64,000 bases of DNA from Benincasa hispida (lineage: Eukaryota; Streptophyta; Magnoliopsida; Cucurbitales; Cucurbitaceae), in assembly GCF_009727055.1 (NCBI RefSeq), contig NC_052349.1:40442840-40506839 (forward strand). The letters run 5' to 3'. The position numbers and the translations under genes were made by a program. Positions 1-10,400 of the stretch are shown piece by piece (positions within the stretch are counted from its first letter, which is position 1; each line of letters opens with the position of its first letter). The notes beneath the pieces were generated by a model that saw only the letters and a program-made list of their open reading frames with translations, had not been told where the DNA came from and made no database searches.

Positions 1-56
<56 letters not shown>

Positions 57-235
57 TAACAATAATGATGATAATAATGATGATCATGATGATGATGAAA
101 ATAATATTAATAATAATAATTATTATTATTATCATCATCATCATAATAATAATAATAATTATTATCATTATAATTATTGTTGTTATTATTAGTATTATTA
201 TTATTATTTTTATATATAACTTGGTTTTTATTTTC
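1..235. repeat. AAT/ATT/ATG trinucleotide microsatellite
   Basis: A near-perfect AAT run fills roughly the first 60 bases. It is followed by degenerate ATG, ATT and TTA triplets up to about base 235. Open frames here are poly-Ile artefacts, and the array may continue beyond the window. Confidence 0.9.
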
Positions 236-1139
236 AAAACATGTAGTCGCCGACCTTTTCTCTTTCTTTTGCATGAATCATCTGCAACTCTCTAACCCTT
301 TCAGCCTCTCTATCGATTCCTCTCATTTTCTCTCAACCCTCGCCTAATTTCTTCCTCTTCTCACCGTTCGAACATCGTCTCTCTCAATGTCATCATTGTT
401 GCACGGTACATCGTCTCCTTCATTGCAATTACAGTTGATTTTGTTATCATCATTGCACAGTCACCATCCATGACTTCAAAGAAAATACACCGTCGTTGTA
501 GTTGCCTCTCCCTTAGTTGTGCATTCACAGACTTACCATCATCAACTTCGACTCTTTATATTGACATCAATATTCATTTTTAGTAACAAACATCAAATTT
601 TAGAAGTTGTCTCTCTCTTTGTTGCAAAGTTGATTTCATTGCATTTATCTCACTATCTTTATTTCTCTATTTTTTTTTATAAAAAAAATTGGATCTCTCA
701 ACTCGAAAAAAAACCCAATCCGAATTTTTAGGGTTGGGTTGGAAAACTTGATTGGGTCATTTGGGAAGCCAACATGAGTTGGTCCGAAAAATCCCCCAAC
801 CCAGTCCAACCCAACCCATGTACACCCCTAAATGTTGGGTGTGTAAAATGTTCCATTTTACAGCAGAGTGTCCAGAACAGGCAGCTCCAAGAACTTTCTA
901 TGGATAGAACAATTCATTCCACCCTAGGTGAGAAGATGTTATGGGAACGGGAGGGCATGAAATGAGGAAAGTTGCATAATGACTTTTCGATGAGAAATAT
1001 TTTTCTTTTTTTTTTTTTTTTTGGTAGCTTTGCTATTGTTGCAAATTCCTTTAAGTCTAAATTCTTGTAAACAAAGAAAATATTTGAAATAAAACATATT
1101 TCTTTAAGTTTTAAAAAAATTTAACCTATTTAGAGGTTG
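236..1139. other. No gene seen; possible hAT-like terminus at 830
   Basis: There is no coding potential I can support. CT-rich sequence runs from 290 to 660. A block at 710-830 is dense in AACCCAACCC-type words and ends in TACACCCCTA at 821-830. Read on the minus strand this begins TAGGGGTGTA, which resembles the TAGGGGTG terminus at 26757 and plant hAT ends. No matching opposite end was found. Confidence 0.4.
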
Positions 1140-1244
1140 GCGTACGAGGTGACAACAAGTGTCAGAAGGACACGTGACTTGAGTGGATCATCCAACGGAC
1201 GGGATGGAGGTCGAACTCGATGATGGCATTGAGCTTTTCAAGTG

Positions 1245-1690
1245 GGGGAGGTTTGTCATAAGACTGTTTTTAAAGATGAAAGCATGTGAGGTTCGAGGCA
1301 ATAAAGGTGTGAAAGGGTGTACCTTTAATCACATGTGGGAGTGGAAGCCAAGTTTGGAAACCACAGAGTGACACGACTAACAACATGCCTTGGTACACAG
1401 CCAAGACAGGCGGGCCACAGATAGGGAATTAGCATACTAACGAGCATGGGAGGACCTACAATGCTGGGATAGGCGTTGGTGGCGTAGAGGCATGCACATG
1501 CATGGTTGTATGCATAAGACAGCAGCGTTGGGAAGGCCCTGACGCGTGCCAGGCAGCCGCACGCAAAAGGTGTAGGCGCATGCTAGCGAGCGCGCGTGCA
1601 TGCATGGGCACTCAGCAAGTAGAGTGGCTGACGTGTGGGTGTTCACACAGGCAGTGTCAACAAAACGTTGAGCGACTAACGTGAACTGTT
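1245..1690 (+). mobile_element. Ty3/gypsy-like LTR fragment
   Basis: A purine tract with CAAGTGGGGGAGG precedes the fragment and looks like a polypurine tract, followed by TGTCATAAG as an LTR start. The following 450 bases, including words such as AGACAGCAGCGTTGGGAAGG and AACGTTGAGCGACTAACG, match in reverse complement the sequence at about 5700-6000. The fragment breaks off into minus-strand gypsy coding sequence near 1690. The purine tract plus homology support an LTR. The exact ends are inferred. Confidence 0.5.
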
Positions 1691-2120
1691 AAAACCTAAT
1701 CTTTTCTCCCAAGAAACCTTTTGGTCACCTTCGCTCTTCCATCTCATAAGAAAATTGGTCTGTCGATTCTTCTTGCTCATGCCCATAGTATGATGATCTA
1801 CGATTTCATCTACCTCCCTATCAAACTATTTCCATATCACGACGGGAGCTTGTTTGGTCTACTTTCTCGTACTATCAAGAAAATCTTGTGAAAAAGGCTT
1901 CACGAAACTTACATGGAACATCAGGTGGATCTTCAGACGTTCTAGAAAATTTTAACAGTAGACAACCTTGCCCACACGTTTAATGACTTTAAAGGGGCCA
2001 TCGTATCTTGGCACCAACCCTTTGTGTACATTTTTGCCTCTTAGTTTATTCCACATATGAGGAGTAAGCTTCAGCAAAACTGAATCTCCCACTTCAAACT
2101 CTAAGGGTTGGTACTATCAA
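1690..2120 (-). pseudogene. Ty3/gypsy polyprotein C-terminus (integrase end and chromodomain), decayed
   Basis: Read on the minus strand, the translation runs through VGDSVLLKLTPHMWNKLRGK, then HKGLVPRYDGPFKVIKR, then ERLKIHLMFHVSFVKPF. These are the typical segments after the integrase core in plant chromoviruses. A degenerate chromodomain follows (FLMRWKSEGD...SWEK) near 1700-1760. In-frame stops occur after VVYC and within the chromodomain linker, so it is not functional. It faces away from a second, plus-strand copy of the same chromodomain at 2215-2408. Confidence 0.75.
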
Positions 2121-2214
2121 AGACATTCGAAGATCCATCCGACGTTCCATGTAAGTCTCCTGAAGCCTTTCTCACAAGATTTGCTTGATAATACGAGAAA
2201 ATAGACCAAATGAG

Positions 2215-2408
2215 CTCCTACCATGATGCGGAATTAGTTTGACAGGGGGGTAGCTGAAATTCTAAATCATCATACCATGGGCATGAGCAGGAAGAATTGA
2301 TGGACCCATTTTCTTGTGAGATGGAAGGGCGAAGGTGACCAAAAGGTTTCTTGGGAGAGAGATGTAATATTATGGCAATTTGAAGACCATATAGGGGAGT
2401 ATTGAGTG
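2215..2408 (+). pseudogene. Second gypsy chromodomain fragment, plus strand
   Basis: The plus-strand translation gives HHTMGMSRKN, a stop, then FLVRWKGEGDQKVSWERD and LWQFEDHIGEY before a stop at about 2407. It is homologous to the minus-strand copy at 1690-1790. FLVRWKG...SWE is the core of the retrotransposon chromodomain. The polypurine-like CAAGTGGGGGAGC and an LTR start (TGTTAGACC) follow immediately, as expected at the 3' end of a gypsy element. The 5' part of the gene is missing. Confidence 0.7.
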
Positions 2409-2439
2409 AGGACATCTACAAGCTCAAGTGGGGGAGCTT

Positions 2440-3003
2440 TGTTAGACCCTCAAGATTGAGACATGCGGTTGGGCTTAGTGGGCCTTGCAAGAGCCAACGA
2501 CAAGGTGTGTAGGGTGACATGCCAGGAAATAAAAAGGCAAGGTAGGCGGTATACCTAAGGTAGAGATGATCATAAGGAGTAATTGAGATACTTAGGGAAG
2601 TGGGCAACATAAGAATAGTAAAATCGATTTGTTTTCTTTTTCCTTAAGTAATTATATGCACTAAAAATACCAAGTGATGAAGTCAAGTTTCCTTAAACTT
2701 AAGAACCCTTGACTTGTTCCTTACTCAAGCTCCCTCACTCTGAACTTCTCAGCATACTAACCACTTAGTCATTTTCCTACTCTAAAAAGACCCACAAAGT
2801 TTGGAGAAGAGATCAGGCTTCAGCAGTTCACACTGATCACTCAACGTTCTATCAAAACTACTTATGCCATGTCTGTGCGTTATCCATTCTTCCCACTGCG
2901 TGCCCATGCATCTTTGCATACACTGCCCAACACCCGTGTTCCTAGCACGCATGGGCTTCCCAACGTCGTCTGTCTTACCAACCACAGACCGCCACGTCAT
3001 TTG
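2440..3003 (+). repeat. Composite LTR-derived repeat, copy A (truncated)
   Basis: Begins TGTTAGACCC directly after a purine tract. It continues with the same order of segments as 5334-5830 (the words GGGCTTAGTGGGCCTTG, GGCAAGGTAGGCGGTATACC, TTCAGCAGTTCAC and others in the same order), at high but imperfect similarity. This copy lacks the terminal inverted arm seen at 6030-6134 in copy B and stops near CACGTCATTTGC. It probably derives from gypsy LTRs. Confidence 0.6.
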
Positions 3004-3231
3004 CTAAATTAATGACGGAATTCCGAAATCATCAAATTTGTGACCAATTAAAAGTTGATACATGTCTCGAATTGAATTTAAGGGTAAATTCTGTGTTTTT
3101 GCCGCAGACGTCGATTGAGTAAAATTAATTTCGATCAATTTGACGCTATAATTTGGGCGTTGGCCCAGTTTAGCCCAAATATGGCCTTAAGGTGGGCCTA
3201 AAACGCCAAAATATGCCTAAGCCTAATTAAT
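3004..3231. other. Non-coding, probable retrotransposon-derived
   Basis: Short anonymous stretch between the composite repeat and the GGCCCAA array. GGCCCAAAT-like words already appear from about 3160. No ORF or RNA gene was recognised. Confidence 0.4.
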
Positions 3232-3331
3232 TAGGCCCAAAGGCCAGACCCAAATCCAATTAATTAAGTCCAAAGGCCAGACCCAAGTCCAGTTAATTAG
3301 GCCCAAAGGCCAGGCCCAAGTCCAATTAAAT
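3232..3331. repeat. 33-bp tandem repeat, about three units
   Basis: Three consecutive units (3232-3264, 3265-3297, 3298-3331) share TAGGCCCAAAGGCCAGACCC followed by AAGTCCAATTAAT, with few substitutions. A degenerate fourth unit, rich in AGGCCAGGCCCAAG, follows to about 3366. Confidence 0.85.
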
Positions 3332-4528
3332 TAGGCTCATTGCCTAATCAAGGCCAGGCCCAAGCCATGAAGCCCATCATAGAACTCCCCTCATTTGCAA
3401 GGGTCAAACATTTTCTACATTCAGAGAGCCCAAAGAGAATTCATCAACAAAAGACTCCCAAGATCCTAAAGCTACACTTCTAGAAGACAGAAGACCCTTG
3501 AAGACATAAAACCTCTTCCAAGACTTCTACTTCAAGAAGTTTTTTTTCATTCTTCCAGTCAAGCACATTCACCCAGAGAATCAGAGGATCAAGTATTTGA
3601 GATCGAACATCGCATCAACTTCAACATCAACACCAACTCAAGTTCAACTCCACGAAACACGTTTCTCCGGAAACCTCGTGTGAACAGTAGTTATTTAAAT
3701 TCTCTATTTAGATGAAATCTTAATACCTACTGAAATTCAATTTGACTCGTTCGATGTTTTTTTTTTCTTTTTTTTAGTGATAATTCAATGGAAATTTTGT
3801 AGCTTATAAATTATAGCTAGATGGTCAAACGCATTTTAGAAAACGTGATGGTCAAAATGACCACAATTTTTCAATTAATGGAAAATTTGTAGACATGATT
3901 GTGGTTTCTTGTTTAGAACTTCTCCATAATTAATCAAGTAAACATACGAAAACGTGAAAAAGAGAGTGAATAACACTAAATAAATAATAAAATTCTGACC
4001 TTCATGAGTAATTAAAAGATCTAAACGTCAAACCTAATAGATTTGTCAATACGAACATAACTTAATTATCATAAAAAAAATACTATTCTTTATTTCCTAA
4101 TGGAGAAGGAGTTCCATCAACCAAAAGGAAGGCTCGTCAATGTCTTAAGAGAAGAAGGCATTGCTCTTCGATCAAGGCAAGCCGAGACCTTGGAAAGAGA
4201 GACTCACAGCCAGCAGCTTGAAGCTCTAGAGCTTACCTTAGTAATTGCATCAGTCTAAATGTTGACCCATCAACTAATGACGACGCAGGGACATATGTGG
4301 CGTGTAGGGAGGCCTACATACTAAAAAGAATAAAGCACAACTCCGAACAGGAAATTGATGAGGCATTTCAATTTTCACGTCGAGAGTAGTTGTGCTCAGG
4401 CAGAGACAAGGAGTAACTCATCTGAAGTCATTGTGCTAGATAAAAAAAATGTAAGAGGAACCCAAACTTGACCCGGAAGAGAAGGAGATAGTTGAGGGAA
4501 TGTTCACACTAGGCAAATGTTGGTAGGT
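3332..4528. other. No gene seen; probable LTR leader debris
   Basis: 3370-3690 is A/C-rich and ends in ACCTCGTGTGAACAG, which is reminiscent of plant LTR 3' portions. The remainder is AT-rich with homopolymers. No ORF with recognisable homology was found. Confidence 0.4.
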
Positions 4529-5334
4529 TTTTTTTTAAAAGAGAAAATCAACTTTCATTGAGAAGAAATGAAAGAATACAATGGCATACAAAAACACAAG
4601 CCAACTAAGCATAATGTTGTCTATAGAATAATTACCAAAAAAAACTTCAAAACTGAGCCCAAAATGAAACATGAAATCTCACTAAGGACCAAATCTCACT
4701 TGGGTCCTTCTCAAGACCTCTAAATACCCTATTATTCCTTTTCCCCCAAACATCCCACAACGTAGCACAAACCCTCACAAGCCACAACAACCGGCCGTTC
4801 TCTTTTAAAAGGTGGTGGATGAAGGAAGAATTCCCCAATCGTCGATCCAATATCTCTTTGACTGGTTAATTGGACATCAAACTCCGGTAAAAAGCACGTC
4901 CACACAGACCTCATAAATTGACAGTCCCATAGAAGGTGATCCAGGTTTTCCTCAACCTTTCGACAGAGAATATAGTAGAAAGGACCTATTAATAAGGATC
5001 CCTTCTTCGAAATCCTATCCAAAGTGTTCACATGGTCAAACAAAACTTGCCAGGTGAATAGTAGAAAGGACCTATTAATAAGGATCCCTTCTTCGAAATC
5101 CTATCCAAAGTGTTCACATGGTCAAACAAAACTTGCCAGGTGAAAAACTTAATTTTCTTTAGTATCTTAATCCTTCAGATCTTATCAAAGACCGACTCAC
5201 AAAAAGGAAAGGGATCCAACAATGACCTAAAGAAAGATTAACAGGGAAAGCTCTCAACAGGATTAGGCTTCCAAACATGAATATCCTTTCTCCCCTCTTT
5301 CAAACTGCACTTATCCAACATTGAAAGAAGATTG
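4529..5334 (-). pseudogene. LINE (non-LTR retrotransposon) 3' end with zf-RVT domain, decayed
   Basis: Minus-strand reading gives KKIKFFTWQVLFDHVNTLDR, then CRKVEENLDHLLWDCQF, then LWDVWGKRNNRVFRG in another frame. This is the zinc-binding domain (Cys, His-Leu, Cys pattern) that follows reverse transcriptase in plant L1-type LINEs. A frameshift separates the two halves near 4850, and a stop lies upstream of KKIKFF. The presumed 3' UTR ends in TTTTAAAAAAAAACC on the minus strand at about 4529-4540, like a short poly(A) tail. The fragment is 5'-truncated, as is common for LINEs, and contains an exact 86-bp internal duplication. Confidence 0.75.
4972..5143. repeat. Exact 86-bp tandem duplication inside the LINE
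   Basis: 4972-5057 and 5058-5143 are base-for-base identical (both start ATAGTAGAAAGGACC and end TTGCCAGGTGA). The duplicated segment covers the FTWQVLFDHVNTLDR coding part. Confidence 0.95.
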
Positions 5335-6134
5335 AAACATGCGATTGGGCTTAGTGGGCCTTGTAGGAGCCAACAGTAAGGTGTGTTGGGTGACATGCCA
5401 AGAAATAAAAAGGCAAGGTAGGCGGTATACCTGAGGTAGAGATGGTCATAAGGAGTAGTTGAGTTACTTGGGGATGTGGACAACCTAAGAATAGTAAAAT
5501 CGATTTGTTTTTCTTTTGCCTCAAGTAATTATATTCACTTAAAATACCAAGTGACAAAGTCCAGTTTCCTTAAACTACCCTTGACTTGTTCCCCACTCAA
5601 GCTCCCTCACTCCGAACTTCTCAGCATACCAACCACTTAGTCATTTTCTTACCCTGAAAAGACCTACAAAGTTTGGATAAGAGATTAGGCTTCAGCAGTT
5701 CACGTTGATTGCTCAACGTTCTGTCGAAACTACTTGTGCCACGTCTGTGCATTAACCACTCTTCTCGCTGCGTGCCCGTGCATCCTTACATGCGCTGCCC
5801 AGCACGCGTGGCCTTCCCAACGTCTATTGTCTTATCGTGTCCAACCATGCCCGTACATGCCCTTGCGCCTACCAACGTCAAACTCAAGGTCGTACGTCCA
5901 CCCACACTCATTGATGTGTTGATGCCCTATCCATGGCTTGCTTGTCTTGGTTGTGTGCCAAGACATGCTACCAGTCGTGCCACCCTGGGGCCCATGAAAA
6001 TGTCCGCCACCCACTTACCGTCTCCACCTCAGGTATACCGCCTACCTTGTCTTTTTATTTCCTGGTGTACTGCCCCACACACCTTGTTGTTGGCTCATGC
6101 AAGGCCCACCGAGCCCAACCACATGTCTCATTCT
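5334..6134. repeat. Composite LTR-derived repeat, copy B, with inverted terminal arms
   Basis: The left arm (about 5334-5440) and the right arm (about 6010-6134) are imperfect inverted repeats. On the minus strand the right arm reads ACATGTGGTTGGGC...GGTGGGCCTTGCATGAGCCA and matches the left arm word for word with scattered changes. The middle (5560-6000) matches copy A and, in reverse, the LTR fragment at 1245-1690. No transposase is present. It could be two LTR pieces joined head to head or a foldback-type derivative. Because copy A shares the same internal junction, the composite must predate both copies. Confidence 0.6.
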
Positions 6135-7206
6135 TAAGTGTCATCAAAATAGAATAAAAATGATCCTAAAATGGTCTGACTAACCAAAAACTAATAGAAA
6201 ATATTCAAATATAAAATAAACGTAGTCGGAAAGATAAAGAACAAGATTTTTTATGTCACTCATAAAGAAATCAACAATAAACTAGTAATAGAGAGTAAAT
6301 TTGAGATATATTGCAATTACGGAAACTAAAATTAAACATTTAAAAATACTATGGATTAAAATTGAACAAACTCCAAAATACATAAACCAAATACAGAATT
6401 TAATGATGAAACAAGCATCCTGACATTTTTTTTTTCTTTTTTGATAACATGCGGTGTGAGGAAATTGAATCTCTAACATCAAAATAGATAGTTCAAACAC
6501 TATGTCAATTAAACTATTAGCATCCTAACCTATTTTTTCTTTATACTCGTTGCTTTCTATAATTCAATCAATCAAACAGATTCTTGTTTAATCATTTAGT
6601 AAAGTTTGACACTTTTTTCACGAAATGATAATTTGCTATAACCGTCACTGATGAGCAAACATCAAGTGATAAATAATCTATAACAAATTTAAATCTAATT
6701 TAATGGTTAAAATTCTCATTTTAAAGAGAATAGGTTTAAATCTTTCACCCTATATTTATGACGTAATATTATAAAAACACGTTATAGCCACACCATAAGT
6801 TACATGTACACCACCCTACAATATTCTAAAATCATTATAAACCAGCTACTTTTCCATCTATCAAGTTTATTGACTTTAAAAATAGAGAATCAACATTTGA
6901 AAATCCAACTAAGAACAAGAACAAGAAGGGGGAAAAAATCAAATCTAGAAAAAGAAAAGCATTCATTTTTTAAAAGCAAAATAATATAGAAACACATTAA
7001 AACCCCTTAATTGGGGCCAAACACATCAACTGCCACAAATGTTAAAAGGCACTATGACCACAAACCCAAGATTTTTAGCTAGAATGTTTTCTTGCATATT
7101 TGCTTCAGATCTGAGAGTTGAATAGAACTTAATTCTGAACATTCTACTTCTCCAGCATCACAACTTATTCAATTAGATGGTTCAAAAAGACAGAGTCCAA
7201 ACGTTC
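6135..7206. other. AT-rich spacer, no gene seen
   Basis: Spacer between the composite repeat and the 3' end of the glucose transporter gene. Only short frames without recognisable homology are present. The distal 3' UTR of the transporter may extend into the right side. Confidence 0.5.
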
Positions 7207-7212
7207 TTTATT
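7207..7212 (-). terminator. Candidate poly(A) signal of the glucose transporter gene
   Basis: AATAAA on the minus strand, about 190 bases downstream of the stop codon at 7402-7404. The position is plausible, but plant poly(A) signals are loose. Confidence 0.4.
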
Positions 7213-7401
7213 CCCTAAATTCCAGCTAATGCTACAAATATGAACAATCAACATTCACGCCTTGATACCCAAAAGGAAAAAAAAAAATGAAGTTTGATGG
7301 TACAAATCAGAGAAAAGGGCATACCATCTGCAGAGGTTGAGCGGATGGAAACTCAAATCTAGACTCAAACTTATTGCCGAGTGCTTTCTAGTTTAAATTC
7401 T

Positions 7402-10400
7402 TCAAGCTGTGGCACTAAGAATTTGCTCTATTTCCTCCAGCGACCGCCCCTTTGTCTCAACGATATTACGAGCTACATACAATACAGCAAGCAAACAGAC
7501 GAAGCCAAATCCGAAGTACACTGTACTGATGCCAAACTTGTTTACGAAGCTCAGGAAATAGAGGCCGATGAAGAAGTTTGAGATCTGATAGGGGAGCAGC
7601 AATACAGTAAAATTCACAAACAATATGATAGCAAATAAATTAAACGCTATGATCTTCAAATATCCGTGTAGTCGATCTATCCTGATATCGTGTGTGCATG
7701 GCTAGGTTAGGTTATTCTTCTCATTCTCATTCTCATACGATATTTCCTTTCATTTGTTGGATGAGGGAGAAAATGATGGTGCAAAGCAAACTTTGTGAAT
7801 CTTAATAATCTAGTTCCTATTATGCATCCTCATCTCTTGGTCTAAGTCTACTGTTTACCAATGTGCCATGAAATAAAACACAAAGGAAGTGTCGTTGAGA
7901 AGATATATAGAGCTCTTTCAAGTAGGTACACTGATATTGAAAGGCATTATTTCGAGAAACTTACCCAATGAGTTCCTAAAGATAAAGCAACAGCTTTCGC
8001 TCGGATTCTCGAGGCAAATATTTCTGGTAAAAGAAGGCCAGGGACTGGACCCGCCCCAAGCGAGAAAGATAATACATAGCTGCAAAATGAAGTTCAAATG
8101 TCATCATCTAAACATGATAAAGAAAGATACAAGCTATCCATCTCGGAGAATATGAATAATGTCTGCAAGTCTTACAGCACAGTCCCAAGGACTGCTAGAG
8201 TGCTGGAATAGGGAGCCAAGGCACTCCAACTGAAGGTAAGAGAGAGCAGCAACATAGATGCAGCCTAAAACAGTAACCAAGGATAATGTCATCTCCCAAG
8301 AGATATTCGAATTAATCACTCGTGCGGACACATAAGTAAATAACATACCATTCCACAAAAGCTAATGGTCAGAAGACTTTTCCGACCCTGGCGGTCCATC
8401 AAAGAAGACGCAATAGTCGTGCCTGGAAGGAAGGATATTACTCATCTCATTTTACAAAAGAACATGTAGATACATAGAAGCTAGCATCCCAAGGGTTAGT
8501 AAGAAATGACTAAGAACTAACCGAAGACATTTGCCGCTGCAACAAGAGCACTAGCTGCAATGTCAGAAGCAACTCCAGCACTACGAAATACTGAAGTCGA
8601 GTAATATACCACAGCATTAATCCCAGATAACTGCTGCAACAGGAAAAGTGCAGCACCAATGCTAACAACTGCAACAAAATATGTTAGCAAGAACTGGCAA
8701 AAGGCTATATCATCTGATATTGAGTGCATTAAATCGCATCCTATACCAACCGAAACTGCAATATAAAAGTAGTAACCCAAAAAGATTTTGAAGAGGCTAA
8801 ACTCTCTAAATACTACCGATATGAACTTTTTCTCAATATTCATGCCTACTACAAAGCACAGGCAGACAATAACGAACCATCCAATTCATTTTCGTGAAGC
8901 ACAAGTCTCAAGAACATTAACTGCAAATCGACTGGAGTGATCAAAGACGGAGACAACCCAAGAGGCCGAATACTTGGACCGAAAAAAAGGCATAAAAGAG
9001 CACAAATATAGTTGGAGAAGTAAAATTTGACCAAATTATTGAGATTACCCTTCCAATAGCGGCTACTAAACAGATCAGACCACCCTGCTTCAGGTTCTAC
9101 AGAACCTTGACTTGCCACTGTGAAGTCTTGAATAATTTCTGCTACTCTCTCTTTTCCATAGAGTGTTTTAATAGCTCTCTCAGCCTCTGGAAGTTTCCCT
9201 TGCTGCACAAGATGATTGCCACTCCACTTTATGCATTATTATGGATTACTAGAAAATAATGTATCGTTCCGGTAAAGTAATTCGTGATTTACAGTAGGTA
9301 ACCTGATAAAGCCAACGTGGACTTTCTGGAGATATTGCCATCCCAACTGCTAATAGAATGGATGGAACCATAGAAATACCAAACATTGTCCTCCACCTGA
9401 TAAGAAGAATTCACATATGATAATAATCTGAAAGGGATACACAACGTTATGCTCACAACATGAAATGTATATAAATAAATTATCTCACCATAATATAACA
9501 AGAGTCAGATTCTTTTATTAAATGAATTCAGTTCACCTATGTCGACTCTCCAAAGCAAAGAGATTCAATGAACAATTAAGGATGACCTTGAGCCACAATT
9601 TTCATCAATGCATCACAATCATACTAAAAGATGAATGCTCACAACATTTGAGGCACTACAAAGATGAAAGATCAACCAGATGCATTTCAATATTGAATGA
9701 CTTCCTACCAACTTTTTAATGAATCAAAATGTTGGTCCAATCCTTTCTCAAATGTAATTCAAATACAAAACATGAAACACAAATATATTGTTGAACACAA
9801 ATATATGCATATAAATATAAATGCTTTTATCTTCTTATTCAAAATTTTTGGTCTTATATGCAAGTAAATAGTTCACTAACTTAAAATATATATATATATA
9901 TATATATATGTAACTAACAATGATCGAAGGAAAAAAATTCATTGAAGATTATGATTCATAAAATTTAAAGGATTAGAGTCTAAAAAAAGAGTAGCATGAA
10001 ACGAGAAACAAATAAAATAAACTGACTTTATTAATTTACAAGCATGAATAAGAATATTTAAAATTATAACATAAATATTTTTCACTAGAAAAATTAAGGG
10101 AAAAATAGTAGATATGAACTATACATACCAAGCAGGGTTTCCTACCAAAGGTAATCCAGCTACCAACGCTGTAAGGATTCCAACACAAATAAAAAGTTGA
10201 TTCACAGATCCCAGTGTTCCACGTATTTCAGTTGGAGAGATCTACATATTGTTTTCAACAGAAGATGTAAAATAAGCTCAAAAAATGGAGATTTGATAAT
10301 AATATCAAAATTTATATAACGCAAACTTTTAATAAAAGATACCTCAGATATGTAAAGTGGCACAATAGCTGATGAAATACCAATGCCGAGACCTGTGAGT

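Noticed and set aside
65..295. Open frame rich in Ile and Met
   Set aside because: It is translated microsatellite with no protein-like composition.
5709..6137. 142-residue frame rich in Pro, Cys and His
   Set aside because: It lies wholly inside the composite repeat and has no recognisable domain.
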